A DNA stretch of 54,573 nucleotides from Firmicutes bacterium CAG:341 (GCA_000434995.1 FR895338.1:1-54573); one strand, 5' to 3'; numbered from the stretch's first letter, positions 34,862 through 41,845 are shown. Program-made: numbers and translations. The notes: generated by a model from the letters alone, not told the origin.

Positions 34862-35670
34862 ATATCGTTTTTATTAAGTATTCCTATACCCACACCCAAT
34901 TTACCGCCATTTTGCATAAAGCGTTTAGCGTTTCTTTGCAAAGTGGTTTTTTCTTCATATTTTGATTTTATAATTTTCCTTTTTCCAAAAATGCGTTCAA
35001 TCGCCTGCCCGTCATCTTCAACCGAATATACCAAATCAAACAATGATGAAAACCGCAAAATATTGCTTGAACTATCCATAAATCTCCAATTTTCGCCATA
35101 TAACAGCCAACTTTCACAAAAGAAATATTCAAATTTATAATCGAAAAAATACTGTGCAAAAAAGGATTGTGCTTTTTTAACGGAATTCACACAATCTGCA
35201 TAAAGAAGCTTTTCGCCCTGCGGAATATGAACATATATAAGATTCTCACCGAAATTAAAAGGTAATAAATCATAATTCAAAGTGCGATTATGACACTTAT
35301 AAATTTGAAATTGAAGCCTGCCTATTTTGAAAAGCTCAAAATTAAGATGATTTTTTATCCAGGCAAGATTTTTTAAACCTTTGTTGTTATTATTTTCACA
35401 CCAGACGGCAATATCTTTCATTGTATCAAAATATATATCATCACTGATATTTGCTCTTTTATATTTAGGATAAGTAATTTCTGCACTATACATTAAAGCA
35501 ATTGCAAGTTTAGTTAAATCATTCTTTACAAAAAGTGATTTAAAATCACCGCTTTTAGCAATATTACACAAATAAATAAGCTTAGCCCTGTCTTTATCAA
35601 CAAGGCTAAGCACTTTATTTTTTAATTTGGTATTAAGATTTATTTTATCCGCTAATAACTGAATATCCAT
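34858..35670 (-). CDS. GNAT-like acyltransferase domain protein
   Basis: About 270 aa. The C-terminal half matches the GNAT-like C-terminal acyltransferase pattern: WIKNHLNFELFKIGRLQFQ, LIYVHIPQGEKLLYADCV, FFCESWLLYGENWRFM and SNILRFSSLFD. The N-terminal half is helical, as in the partner N-terminal domain. No acceptor substrate is known for the family. The start has no clear RBS and lies 8 bp after the preceding gene, so coupled translation is likely. The convergent rnhA and this gene share stop-codon bases, leaving no room for a terminator. Confidence 0.65.
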   Translation of the reverse strand: MDIQLLADKINLNTKLKNKVLSLVDKDRAKLIYLCNIAKSGDFKSLFVKNDLTKLAIALMYSAEITYPKYKRANISDDIYFDTMKDIAVWCENNNNKGLKNLAWIKNHLNFELFKIGRLQFQIYKCHNRTLNYDLLPFNFGENLIYVHIPQGEKLLYADCVNSVKKAQSFFAQYFFDYKFEYFFCESWLLYGENWRFMDSSSNILRFSSLFDLVYSVEDDGQAIERIFGKRKIIKSKYEEKTTLQRNAKRFMQNGGKLGVGIGILNKNDI

Positions 35671-35677
35671 AAAATTA

Positions 35678-36313
35678 CTATTGTGCCGGCTGAGTATCGG
35701 AAGCCTGAGTATCACTTACCGGGGCAGAGGTATCTGCCGGCTGTGAAGATTCATACTTTGAAATAAGGCCTGATGATTGAATATGAACCACTTCGTATTT
35801 CATTTTGTAATTTGTCAGAACAGGCAATACTTCTTTATTTAAGAAATTACTGTCTGCATGCTCATCCTGGACCGTAAATTCTCTATTACTATCCTGATAC
35901 TTAATTTCCCTTTCCAATGAGCCAATATCATCAAGTTCTGTACCCTCATAGAAAATATAAGTACCCTTGATTGTAATAGTGTCAGCAAAAGGATTTACAG
36001 CCTGGGTTGTATAAGATTTTTGAGTTTGGGCGGTAGTTTGCTTTTGCGGTAATTTGATAGTACCGTTATTAAATAAAACAACAAGTACAACTGCAAGTAT
36101 CGCAATTAAAGTGCAAAGAACATATGGCCATTTCTTCTTTTTCTTTTCTTTCTTAAATCTATGCCTTTCCAAAGTAGGCATATCCGAATCCTCATCAACA
36201 TGAGTATTTTGCATACTCACTTCTGTATTAGCCTCTTGGTAAGAGGCATCATCTTTTTTATGTACAACAAGAGGAGAATCAAGATTTTCCTCTTTAATTT
36301 CTTCAATATCCAT
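35678..36313 (-). CDS. Single-pass membrane protein with ExbD-like extracytoplasmic domain
   Basis: A 211 aa protein of unknown function. It has an acidic cytoplasmic N-terminus, a basic KKEKKKKKWP stop-transfer and one TM helix (about 79-97). A Gln/Thr linker is followed by an extracytoplasmic domain of about 80 aa. That domain reads ITIKGTYIFYEGTELDDIGSLEREI, then a strand with DEHADSNFLNKEVLPVL. The topology and beta-alpha order recall ExbD/TolR, but no clear signature is present. It ends in a disordered Ser/Asp/Thr/Gln/Pro tail. GGGAG lies 6 nt before the ATG. Confidence 0.55.
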   Translation of the reverse strand: MDIEEIKEENLDSPLVVHKKDDASYQEANTEVSMQNTHVDEDSDMPTLERHRFKKEKKKKKWPYVLCTLIAILAVVLVVLFNNGTIKLPQKQTTAQTQKSYTTQAVNPFADTITIKGTYIFYEGTELDDIGSLEREIKYQDSNREFTVQDEHADSNFLNKEVLPVLTNYKMKYEVVHIQSSGLISKYESSQPADTSAPVSDTQASDTQPAQ

Positions 36314-36343
36314 AAAAATCTCCCAAGAAAATTTATTACTTGA

Positions 36344-36372
36344 ATTATAACACAAATATATCTGATTTTCAA
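36344..36372 (-). promoter_or_regulatory. Promoter of the ExbD-like and GNAT-like genes
   Basis: Minus strand: -35 TTGAAA (36367-36372), 17-bp spacer, -10 TATAAT (36344-36349). It stands back to back with the ROK promoter, the two -35 boxes being 6 bp apart. Confidence 0.75.
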
Positions 36373-36378
36373 TAACTA

Positions 36379-36407
36379 TTGAATTTATTAAAACAAATTG
36401 ATATAAT
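36379..36407 (+). promoter_or_regulatory. Promoter of the ROK kinase gene
   Basis: Plus strand: -35 TTGAAT (36379-36384), 17-bp spacer, perfect -10 TATAAT (36402-36407), 33 bp before the ATG. It is closely divergent from the minus promoter at 36344-36372, so one regulator could affect both. Confidence 0.75.
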
Positions 36408-36440
36408 TAAACTATCAACTAATACATACGGAGTGATTTT

Positions 36441-37322
36441 ATGAAAATATTAGCATTTGATATTGGCGGAACAAATATTAAATACGCATTATGTAATGAA
36501 AAATTCAATATTACTGACAGGCATACCGTCCCTACCGAAGCAGAAAAAGGCGGTCAGGAGCTTGTTCAAAAAGTCATCCGTATAATTGAAAGCTATGATG
36601 ATATTGACAGAATTGCAATATCAACAGCAGGTCAGGTTGACAGCAAAAACGGAATAGTTGTTTATTCCACCGGAAACATCCCGTATTACACCGGAATGAT
36701 GGTTAAAAAAATCATCGAAAACAAAACAGGAATATTAACCTATGTTGAAAATGATGTTAATGCATTTGCCCTCGGCGAAGCAAGATTCGGCGCCGGCAAA
36801 GGTCACAGCGACTTTTTATGTCTTACATACGGAACAGGTATCGGCGGTGCATTATTTCTTGATAACAAGCTTTATAAAGGCAACAGCTCATCTGCTGGTG
36901 AATTTGGCCATATGATTACCCACGCCGGTGGAAGGCAATGTAATTGCGGCGGCGAAGGTTGCTATGAATGCTATGCATCGGCAAAAGCTTTAATCGACGC
37001 AGTTAACAAAGCAAATTCAACAAATCTTGATGCTTTTCAAATTTTTGAAAAAGAAAACTTTGATAAACCTGAAGTAAGGTCGGTTATTGATAAGTGGATT
37101 GATGAAATGATTATCGGCTTGATAAACATTATTTATATATTCAATCCGCCTTTGATTGTACTCGGCGGCGGAATTATGAATGAAGATTATGTTATTGACC
37201 TTATAGACAGAAAAATATATAATCTTTTAATGGATAATTTTAAAAATGTAAATATAGTAAGGTCAAAACTCAAGAGTGATTCGGCACTGCTCGGAGTTGC
37301 TTATGAAGCCGCAAAATTATAA
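36441..37322 (+). CDS. ROK family sugar kinase (glucokinase-like)
   Basis: A 293 aa protein with no DNA-binding domain, hence a kinase rather than a ROK repressor. It has the phosphate-1 motif FDIGGTNIKYAL, VENDVNAFALGEARFG with the catalytic Asp (about 106), GTGIGGAL and EFGHMITHAGG. The ROK zinc motif CNCGGEGCYECYAS follows, and the adenosine motif is IVLGGGIMNE. Substrate may be glucose, ManNAc or another hexose; no sugar operon is adjacent. It is a single-gene unit with its own promoter and terminator. Confidence 0.88.
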   Translation: MKILAFDIGGTNIKYALCNEKFNITDRHTVPTEAEKGGQELVQKVIRIIESYDDIDRIAISTAGQVDSKNGIVVYSTGNIPYYTGMMVKKIIENKTGILTYVENDVNAFALGEARFGAGKGHSDFLCLTYGTGIGGALFLDNKLYKGNSSSAGEFGHMITHAGGRQCNCGGEGCYECYASAKALIDAVNKANSTNLDAFQIFEKENFDKPEVRSVIDKWIDEMIIGLINIIYIFNPPLIVLGGGIMNEDYVIDLIDRKIYNLLMDNFKNVNIVRSKLKSDSALLGVAYEAAKL

Positions 37323-37333
37323 ATACAGACATT

Positions 37334-37365
37334 AAGGCGATGTACCGCAGTAGGTACATCGCCTT
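37334..37365. terminator. Bidirectional terminator between ROK kinase and TraX-like gene
   Basis: A 13-bp stem AAGGCGATGTACC / GGTACATCGCCTT with a 6-nt loop between the two convergent stops. Flanking sequence is A/T-rich on both sides, without a long pure T-tract. Confidence 0.82.
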
Positions 37366-37368
37366 ATA

Positions 37369-38118
37369 TTATGCCGTTAAATTTATTATCCCGATTATAG
37401 ATAAATGAAGAGGATAGTAAATATAGAAAAGCCATTTCATAAATTTGTTGATTTTCGGTTTTTTGCCGCGTTCTCCATTATAGAGATAAATTATCGGAAT
37501 TGAGAGAACTACGCACATTTGTATAAGTCCATATACCTTATCAATTGCAAAGAAATATACCGCCGAATAAATAGCCACATAAAAAATCATCCAAAACATT
37601 TGATTTTTAAACTTTCCTCTGTTTGTGCCGATTGCTAAAATACAAAGTGAAGCAACGCAGCTCCAATCGCTCGGCAGAGTAATCACACAAATTGCAATAA
37701 TGCTTAATACTTTTACAAATGAGTTGAGTTTTTCACTGTTAGCAACACGGAGCATAACAAGCCCCCACGCAAGCGACCACATAACGCTTGTTTGATTTAA
37801 AACATTACCATAATAGAAAGGAATAAACGATTTTGCATCAACAAAATCATTTGATGCAAATATATAAGCAAAATGTGAAATCACAGCAAATACAAAAAGC
37901 CTTGCAGTGTATTTGTTTATATTTTTTGTGTAGTGGTAACCCTCTGCAATAAAATAGCACATAATCGGGCAAGTCAACCTGCCGATAATATGCATAATAA
38001 CCGGCACCGCATCAAGCGGATAACCGGGAAATACTGCCCAAGCGATATGGTCAACCGTCATAGCAACGATTGCAATCAATTTAAGTTGATTAGAATTAAG
38101 TAATTTGTTTTTCGTCAT
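37369..38118 (-). CDS. TraX family membrane protein
   Basis: About 249 aa with seven or eight hydrophobic segments. The family start is SNQLKLIAIVAMTVDHIAWAVFP, followed by IGRLTCPIMCYFIAEGYHYTKN and KYTARLFVFAVISHFAY. TraX acetylates F pilin in E. coli. The many Firmicute homologues have no pilin partner and are thought to be membrane acyltransferases of unknown substrate. I chose the inner ATG because it begins next to the conserved QLKLIA segment. Confidence 0.8.
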   Translation of the reverse strand: MTKNKLLNSNQLKLIAIVAMTVDHIAWAVFPGYPLDAVPVIMHIIGRLTCPIMCYFIAEGYHYTKNINKYTARLFVFAVISHFAYIFASNDFVDAKSFIPFYYGNVLNQTSVMWSLAWGLVMLRVANSEKLNSFVKVLSIIAICVITLPSDWSCVASLCILAIGTNRGKFKNQMFWMIFYVAIYSAVYFFAIDKVYGLIQMCVVLSIPIIYLYNGERGKKPKINKFMKWLFYIYYPLHLSIIGIINLTA

Positions 38119-38185
38119 AATTAACACCGAAATGATTTTATCATCCAATCGCTGCCAAAACAGCATAATCCGCCCAATTAAAATC

Positions 38186-39313
38186 TTATTTTACGACTTG
38201 TTTCATTTCATTTTGATAAAAGTCAAGTGCTTTATCTATTGCTTCCTTACCGGCAGGTTCAAACGGTTGCAAAACACTGAATACGTGCGGTAAACTTTCG
38301 CCATATTCCTTGCCGTAATTTGCAAGTTCACACGAAACGCCGTTCTTTTTTAAAAGCTCATAAAGCTGAACGGTTTGATTCTTTGCAAGAGTATCCCCAC
38401 TGCTTGTAATCAAATATGTAGGCGGCATTTCATTTGCAAAAGGCAAAATTTCATCAAAATCCATATAATTGTATGTTTTGCTGTTTTTATAATTTTTTCC
38501 CCAAAGCGGCTTTGTATAAACGCTGAACCAACCGCCGTCTTTCATATAGGAAACAGGAGAGGTCAAAACCAGAGCAGTCAGCTTAATGTCGGCGCTTTCG
38601 GTACCAAATATATCTCTTAATTCTTGACTTTGAAGTAAAACACTTGCGTAAGATGCCAACATACCGCCTGCCGAATCGCCCGTAAGCATAATATTTTCAC
38701 GGTCGCAAGGATAGTCATCAATATTTTCACCTATCCATTTAAGCGCAGACATAACGTCTTTAATCTGCTCATTAACATTAACATCAGGCACAAGACGGTA
38801 GTTAATATCAAAAACAACATATCCCCTGTCGGAAAGCGCACGGCAATAATTTTCATTAAGCCCTTTATCACCATACATCCAACCGCCGCCGTGAATATCA
38901 ATAATAACCGGAAGCTTATCATTTTCAGAAATATTGTTAGGATACATCACATCAAGCTTATGATAATAATTTCCGTCATCTATGTATGGAATATCGCTTA
39001 TAAGTTCAATATTTTGAGGGGGATTTTGCTTTGCGTGCTTGCTTTTATCACCGCCATCACAAAAGCGCCAAACCATTTGCATAATTTTAACAATAGGATT
39101 TTTAGCTATTCCCTTTCCGCTTTCATCTTTATAATCAACTGTATCTGATTTAACCATAGCTCCTACATAAATAACATTCTTATCGTTGTCATATCTAGGC
39201 AAAGTAGTTAAATTTATAAAAGCAACGGCTATGATAACTATTGCCGCAATAACAAGCAAAACAATTTTCAATTTTTTCCCTTTCTTACTTTCAACCTTTT
39301 CCTTAGTTTTCAT
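38186..39313 (-). CDS. Membrane-anchored alpha/beta-hydrolase (esterase/lipase)
   Basis: A 375 aa protein of the HSL/BD-FAE esterase group. The N-terminal TM anchor (about 16-36, after a Lys-rich start) would place the enzyme outside the membrane. It has the oxyanion motif IDIHGGGWMYGDKG (about 141), the nucleophile LTGDSAGGMLAS (about 217), and C-terminal Asp and His (ITSSGDTLAK, LPHVFSVL). The substrate is probably an acyl or carbohydrate ester. AGGAGTG and a perfect promoter lie directly upstream, the promoter being the left copy of the 51-bp repeat. Confidence 0.85.
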   Translation of the reverse strand: MKTKEKVESKKGKKLKIVLLVIAAIVIIAVAFINLTTLPRYDNDKNVIYVGAMVKSDTVDYKDESGKGIAKNPIVKIMQMVWRFCDGGDKSKHAKQNPPQNIELISDIPYIDDGNYYHKLDVMYPNNISENDKLPVIIDIHGGGWMYGDKGLNENYCRALSDRGYVVFDINYRLVPDVNVNEQIKDVMSALKWIGENIDDYPCDRENIMLTGDSAGGMLASYASVLLQSQELRDIFGTESADIKLTALVLTSPVSYMKDGGWFSVYTKPLWGKNYKNSKTYNYMDFDEILPFANEMPPTYLITSSGDTLAKNQTVQLYELLKKNGVSCELANYGKEYGESLPHVFSVLQPFEPAGKEAIDKALDFYQNEMKQVVK

Positions 39314-39329
39314 AATTACACTCCTAATT

Positions 39330-39380
39330 TTGATAGTTTTATATTACAGCATACAAGTAAAATTGTCAATTTATTACTTT
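39330..39380. repeat. Left copy of 51-bp direct repeat bounding a 2.34-kb insertion
   Basis: Identical to 41667-41717 except for one base (T39345 here, C41682 there). The copies are 2337 bp apart in the same orientation. The flanking bases differ on both sides, so the repeat has sharp edges, as expected of an att-type core or target duplication. The repeat contains a complete promoter. Confidence 0.92.
39341..39369 (-). promoter_or_regulatory. Promoter of the esterase gene (inside the left repeat)
   Basis: Minus strand: perfect -35 TTGACA (39364-39369), 17-bp spacer, -10 TAATAT (39341-39346). It ends 28 bp before the esterase ATG. Confidence 0.85.
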
Positions 39381-39460
39381 ATGATTATTCAATATAAAAA
39401 TATATTAGCAAATACTCAACTATAACATAAAACACAAAATAAGAACTTTATATTATTGTA

Positions 39461-39844
39461 TCAATATCCATAATTACGCATTCTACATTCATGATACAAA
39501 GCCCAAATTGGGTCTTCTTTTCCATATGGACAACCACTTGTCCTTATCATTTCCCAACCTTCCCTGTCTGCAATTTCTTTAATTGGTTTGTGTAGTTCGG
39601 CTAATGAGCCATAGTCACTCCTTACAAACTTCTTACCCCAAATTTCTTCGAACTCCGCATACTGTTTTGGATCGTCGCTAAGTAACAAATTGAGCAAATA
39701 GCGCTGCCTTTTTTCGTTTGTGCCAATGTAACCTTGTTCAAGCTTGTCATCAATTTTTTTTGCGTGTCTTTTTTCGGAGAGGCTCTTACCTGTTAAAAGC
39801 GCACTACCTCCTGCGATTGTGAATAAATTTACTAATAAACCCAT
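39461..39844 (-). CDS. Unknown protein in inserted element (127 aa)
   Basis: No family recognised. The first 20 residues (MGLLVNLFTIAGGSALLTGK) are hydrophobic and glycine-rich, like a short membrane or signal-anchor segment. A basic, charged region (SEKRHAKKIDD) follows, and then a soluble part rich in aromatic and acidic residues, ending CPYGKEDPIWALYHECRMRNYGY. AAAGGA lies before the ATG. It starts 19 bp after the 251 aa gene and is probably co-transcribed with it. Confidence 0.6.
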   Translation of the reverse strand: MGLLVNLFTIAGGSALLTGKSLSEKRHAKKIDDKLEQGYIGTNEKRQRYLLNLLLSDDPKQYAEFEEIWGKKFVRSDYGSLAELHKPIKEIADREGWEMIRTSGCPYGKEDPIWALYHECRMRNYGY

Positions 39845-39863
39845 AATACTAATTTCCTTTCTT

Positions 39864-40619
39864 TTAAACTAATTCTTTAATTTCAAATTCAAACTTGCAA
39901 TCATTGTCATCACAAGCCTCAATTTTAAAGCTCTCGGAATATTCTAAAAGCTGACGAAAAACCTCGACACGTCGAGGTGTAGAAATTATCCACGAGTCAA
40001 ATTTACCATTTAGAACTAAACCTTTAGTTATGCTCACTTTCACAAAACCTTCAACCATATTGTCGTTTAAATCATAATTGAACATTTTTATAAAGTTCGC
40101 AACGGCAAAAAGCTTCTGCTCGTCATAATCTTTATCAGGATAAAAAACCTTAGCCTTTTCCCTCAGGTCATAAAACGTTAACCTATCATCGTTAAAAACC
40201 TTAGCATCGTAACAGCTCGGGTCTCTAACTGTCGAACCTTTCCTAACTTTCGTACCTTTTACAAAAACCGGAAAATAAATTTCTTCATTCATTTCATCAA
40301 AGTTAATTATTGCTTCATCGGCAAATTTGAAAACCTTTGCAAGGTAAGTCAGAGCGTCACCCTCAAATACCATGCTTTTCTTTGTAATCGTGGCCTTAGA
40401 AGTAGTTGACATTACGCTATTAGGCTCATCAACCTCGTTTCCAACATTAAACCCAAAGTCTCGAAGTTTAAAAACTTCATGATACATATACAAAAACCTC
40501 AAGGTATTTGCTTTGTCAACCTTTAAGCCTTTGTTGTAATTTTCTTTTTTCTCTTGTGATAAGTGAAAAAACTTATCAATGGCATCCATAATGCCCTCTT
40601 CGCTTGTAAAATCCATCAT
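39864..40619 (-). CDS. Unknown protein in inserted element (251 aa)
   Basis: No family recognised. It is a soluble, acidic protein without TM or signal segment. It has a helical N-terminal third (EGIMDAIDKFFHLSQEKKENY, FLYMYHEVFKLRDFG) and a mostly beta C-terminal half with KVRKGSTVRDPSCYDAKVF and FDSWIISTPRRVEVFRQLL. AAAAGAG is 6 nt before the first of two tandem ATGs. Three AACTTAA-type boxes lie 50-100 bp upstream and might bind a regulator, possibly this protein. It is the likely first gene of a two-gene unit. Confidence 0.6.
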   Translation of the reverse strand: MMDFTSEEGIMDAIDKFFHLSQEKKENYNKGLKVDKANTLRFLYMYHEVFKLRDFGFNVGNEVDEPNSVMSTTSKATITKKSMVFEGDALTYLAKVFKFADEAIINFDEMNEEIYFPVFVKGTKVRKGSTVRDPSCYDAKVFNDDRLTFYDLREKAKVFYPDKDYDEQKLFAVANFIKMFNYDLNDNMVEGFVKVSITKGLVLNGKFDSWIISTPRRVEVFRQLLEYSESFKIEACDDNDCKFEFEIKELV

Positions 40620-40671
40620 ATAAAACTCTTTTCTTAAATAAATTCATAATAATAATTCATCCTCAAATATT

Positions 40672-40721
40672 AACTTAAGGACTTAGTAAATCGTTAAGTT
40701 TTTGAACATACAATTTAAGTT
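40672..40721. repeat. Three AACTTAA/TTAAGTT heptamers at 21-22 bp spacing
   Basis: AACTTAA at 40672-40678, and its inverse TTAAGTT at 40694-40700 and 40715-40721. The starts are 22 and 21 bp apart, about two helical turns each, just upstream of the 251 aa gene. This would suit operator sites or iterons. In such AT-rich DNA, chance cannot be excluded. Confidence 0.4.
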
Positions 40722-40750
40722 TATACAAGCCGTCTAATCTCACCGCTCAA

Positions 40751-40847
40751 TGTATCAATACAGCCGTAAGGCACTCAACCGAGTAGAGTTTATGTGAGTT
40801 TCAGGCAAGACGCCCTTAATTGTCTGTTTATCCACCAGCTTGATACA
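40751..40847. other. Structured non-coding segment with oriT-like CGCCCTTA site
   Basis: It is bounded by an 8-bp inverted repeat (TGTATCAA at 40751-40758, TTGATACA at 40840-40847). Inside is a small stem ACTC-AACC-GAGT (40773-40784), an ACTCA/TGAGT inverted pair, and then AGACGCCCTTAAT (40808-40820). The octamer CGCCCTTA equals the core of RSF1010/pGO1-type nick regions (TAAGTGCGCCCTTA), which also have inverted repeats just 5' of the nick. The match is short, so oriT is a hypothesis. Confidence 0.4.
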
Positions 40848-40881
40848 AAAAGAACACCAAAGCAACAAGGCTTTAGTGTTC
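40845..40881 (-). terminator. Minus-strand terminator inside the element
   Basis: A 12-bp stem (GAACACTAAAGC / GCTTTGGTGTTC, one G-T pair) with a 6-nt loop, followed by TTTTTGT. It lies directly before the oriT-like segment. It overlaps the TGA of the short frame at 40880-40996. Confidence 0.82.
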
Positions 40882-40996
40882 AAGTATGTACCGTTCTAAC
40901 CGTGATAGATGCTGAAGCCACATCGACTTCAAGGTATCCGTTTGCTATTCTTTCTACACTTGTAAAAGTGTAGCCGACAAGGTGCGGGATATTCAA
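40880..40996 (-). pseudogene. Short open frame ending at the terminator (possible gene remnant)
   Basis: A 38-codon frame ending in VDVASASITVRTVHT then TGA, with the stop inside the terminator stem. This is how a real gene end usually looks. There is no ATG or ribosome site, and the frame is closed upstream by TAA. I do not recognise the sequence. It may be the last piece of a deleted gene, or by chance part of a structured RNA; a hairpin CTACACTT/AAGTGTAG lies at 40957-40976. Confidence 0.35.
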
Positions 40997-41018
40997 TTTG
41001 TAGTATTAAGCACAAAAT

Positions 41019-41044
41019 AAACACCGCCTTGGCGGGCGGTGTTT
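41019..41044. terminator. Bidirectional hairpin terminator after the 170-codon ORF
   Basis: A 10-bp stem AAACACCGCC / GGCGGTGTTT with a 6-nt loop. In the plus direction it is followed by TGTTTTTGTTTTT. In the minus direction, downstream of the 170-codon ORF, it is followed by ATTTTG. No plus-strand gene precedes it, so a plus-strand RNA from the 40.65-41.0 kb region is possible. Confidence 0.75.
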
Positions 41045-41131
41045 TGTTTTTGTTTTTGCACTCTTTACACTTATATAGTTTTTTTTTGGCTTAAATGCTC
41101 CAAAATTTTGTAAACAGTTTATTAACAATTG

Positions 41132-41644
41132 TTAATAATTTATGAACGCATTTACAAGATTGATTAGTAGTTGACTATGGTCACCCGTTTTAAGTCCCGC
41201 ACGAATATAGCGGATACAGTCGCGTTGTACATTAGCTCCACGGATGATTTTTGCGTCTTTGCGTCTTTGTGCATTGTTAAACGCACCCGTGGCGGTTCGT
41301 CGGTCAAGCGGAGTATTAGCTAAATAGCGTAAATATCTTTGTTTTTCTTTGCTTTGTGCTTTTATACAGTCCTTAAGTAATTGTAAATCGTCACTCGTTA
41401 AACTTAAAGCATGCAAGCCGTTTAACTCGTTCTCAGTCCATTTTACAAAGTCTAACATATCGGTAATATATACCATCTCGTCGGTGTTGCTATCCGCTGT
41501 TAATTCAAGCGGTATTGTTTTGCGATTGCCTATTGTAGCGGTTGTTGCTCGCTCGTTGTAGTTATAATCATTAAATGATATATAAATAAAACGGCGGAAC
41601 GCTTGCAAGTCTGTTAACTGTTTTTCTGCCTTACAATCTTGCAA
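41132..41644 (-). CDS. Unknown ORF at the right end of the inserted element
   Basis: 170 codons, no family recognised. It is a soluble, charged, helical protein with a basic middle (QSKEKQRYLRYLANTPLDRR, QRRKDAKIIRGANVQRDCIRYI) that could contact nucleic acid. There is no ATG near the start: the frame opens after a TGA in the right repeat, and the first candidate is a TTG (41644) without a ribosome site. It may be a 5'-truncated gene, or one read from a weak start under the repeat-borne promoter. Confidence 0.5.
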   Translation of the reverse strand: MQDCKAEKQLTDLQAFRRFIYISFNDYNYNERATTATIGNRKTIPLELTADSNTDEMVYITDMLDFVKWTENELNGLHALSLTSDDLQLLKDCIKAQSKEKQRYLRYLANTPLDRRTATGAFNNAQRRKDAKIIRGANVQRDCIRYIRAGLKTGDHSQLLINLVNAFINY

Positions 41645-41666
41645 TGTTGTTGTTACTATTTTAGGA

Positions 41667-41717
41667 TTGATAGTTTTATATCACAGCATACAAGTAAAAT
41701 TGTCAATTTATTACTTT
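41667..41717. repeat. Right copy of the 51-bp direct repeat
   Basis: Matches 39330-39380 at 50 of 51 positions. The single change lies in the -10 box (TAATAT to TGATAT on the minus strand). The MATE promoter begins 4 bp further on. Confidence 0.92.
41678..41706 (-). promoter_or_regulatory. Repeat-borne promoter pointing into the element
   Basis: Minus strand: -35 TTGACA (41701-41706), 17-bp spacer, -10 TGATAT (41678-41683). It is placed 34 bp before the TTG of the 170-codon ORF. The altered -10 should make it weaker than the left copy. Confidence 0.65.
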
Positions 41718-41720
41718 TCA

Positions 41721-41749
41721 TTGACTTTCATTTATACCAATGATATAAT
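41721..41749 (+). promoter_or_regulatory. Promoter of the MATE gene
   Basis: Plus strand: -35 TTGACT (41721-41726), 17-bp spacer, perfect -10 TATAAT (41744-41749). The gene starts about 165 bp after the expected transcription start, so a long leader is transcribed. Confidence 0.82.
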
Positions 41750-41755
41750 TTTAAC

Positions 41756-41845
41756 GTTCGCTCAGGGAGCGATTGTTCAGTAAAAAGCAAAAGCCGAACA
41801 GGGTGCAGACTGAGATAGCAGCATCTTGTTCGGCTTTTTTATAAT
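41756..41845 (+). promoter_or_regulatory. MATE mRNA leader with intrinsic terminator (putative attenuator)
   Basis: An 18-bp stem starting AAAAGCCGAACA (41789-41806) pairs with 41821-41838, followed by TTTTTTATAAT, between promoter and gene. An upstream hairpin TCGCTC/GAGCGA lies at 41758-41772. Two earlier segments, GTTCG (41756-41760) and TGTTC (41774-41778), can each pair with the rising arm (CGAAC, GAACA) and so could form an antiterminator. This is the layout of a conditional terminator. The ligand or signal is unknown, and no leader peptide with an ATG was found. Confidence 0.6.

Larger units (their letters stand above)
39381..41717. mobile_element. 2.34-kb inserted element carried between promoter-containing direct repeats
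   Basis: Defined by the 51-bp direct repeat at both ends, taken here as one repeat copy plus the interior. It splits what would otherwise be a short intergenic region between the esterase and MATE genes. Inside are three minus-strand ORFs of unknown function, a structured non-coding segment, two terminators and heptamer boxes. No transposase, integrase, relaxase or terminal inverted repeats are seen. Movement would therefore need enzymes in trans. It is possibly a minimal mobilisable or satellite element. Confidence 0.7.

Noticed and set aside
39381..41666. Transposase or terminal inverted repeats that would make the element an insertion sequence
   Set aside because: None of the ORFs shows a DDE, HUH or recombinase motif, and the sequences just inside the two direct repeats are not inverted copies.
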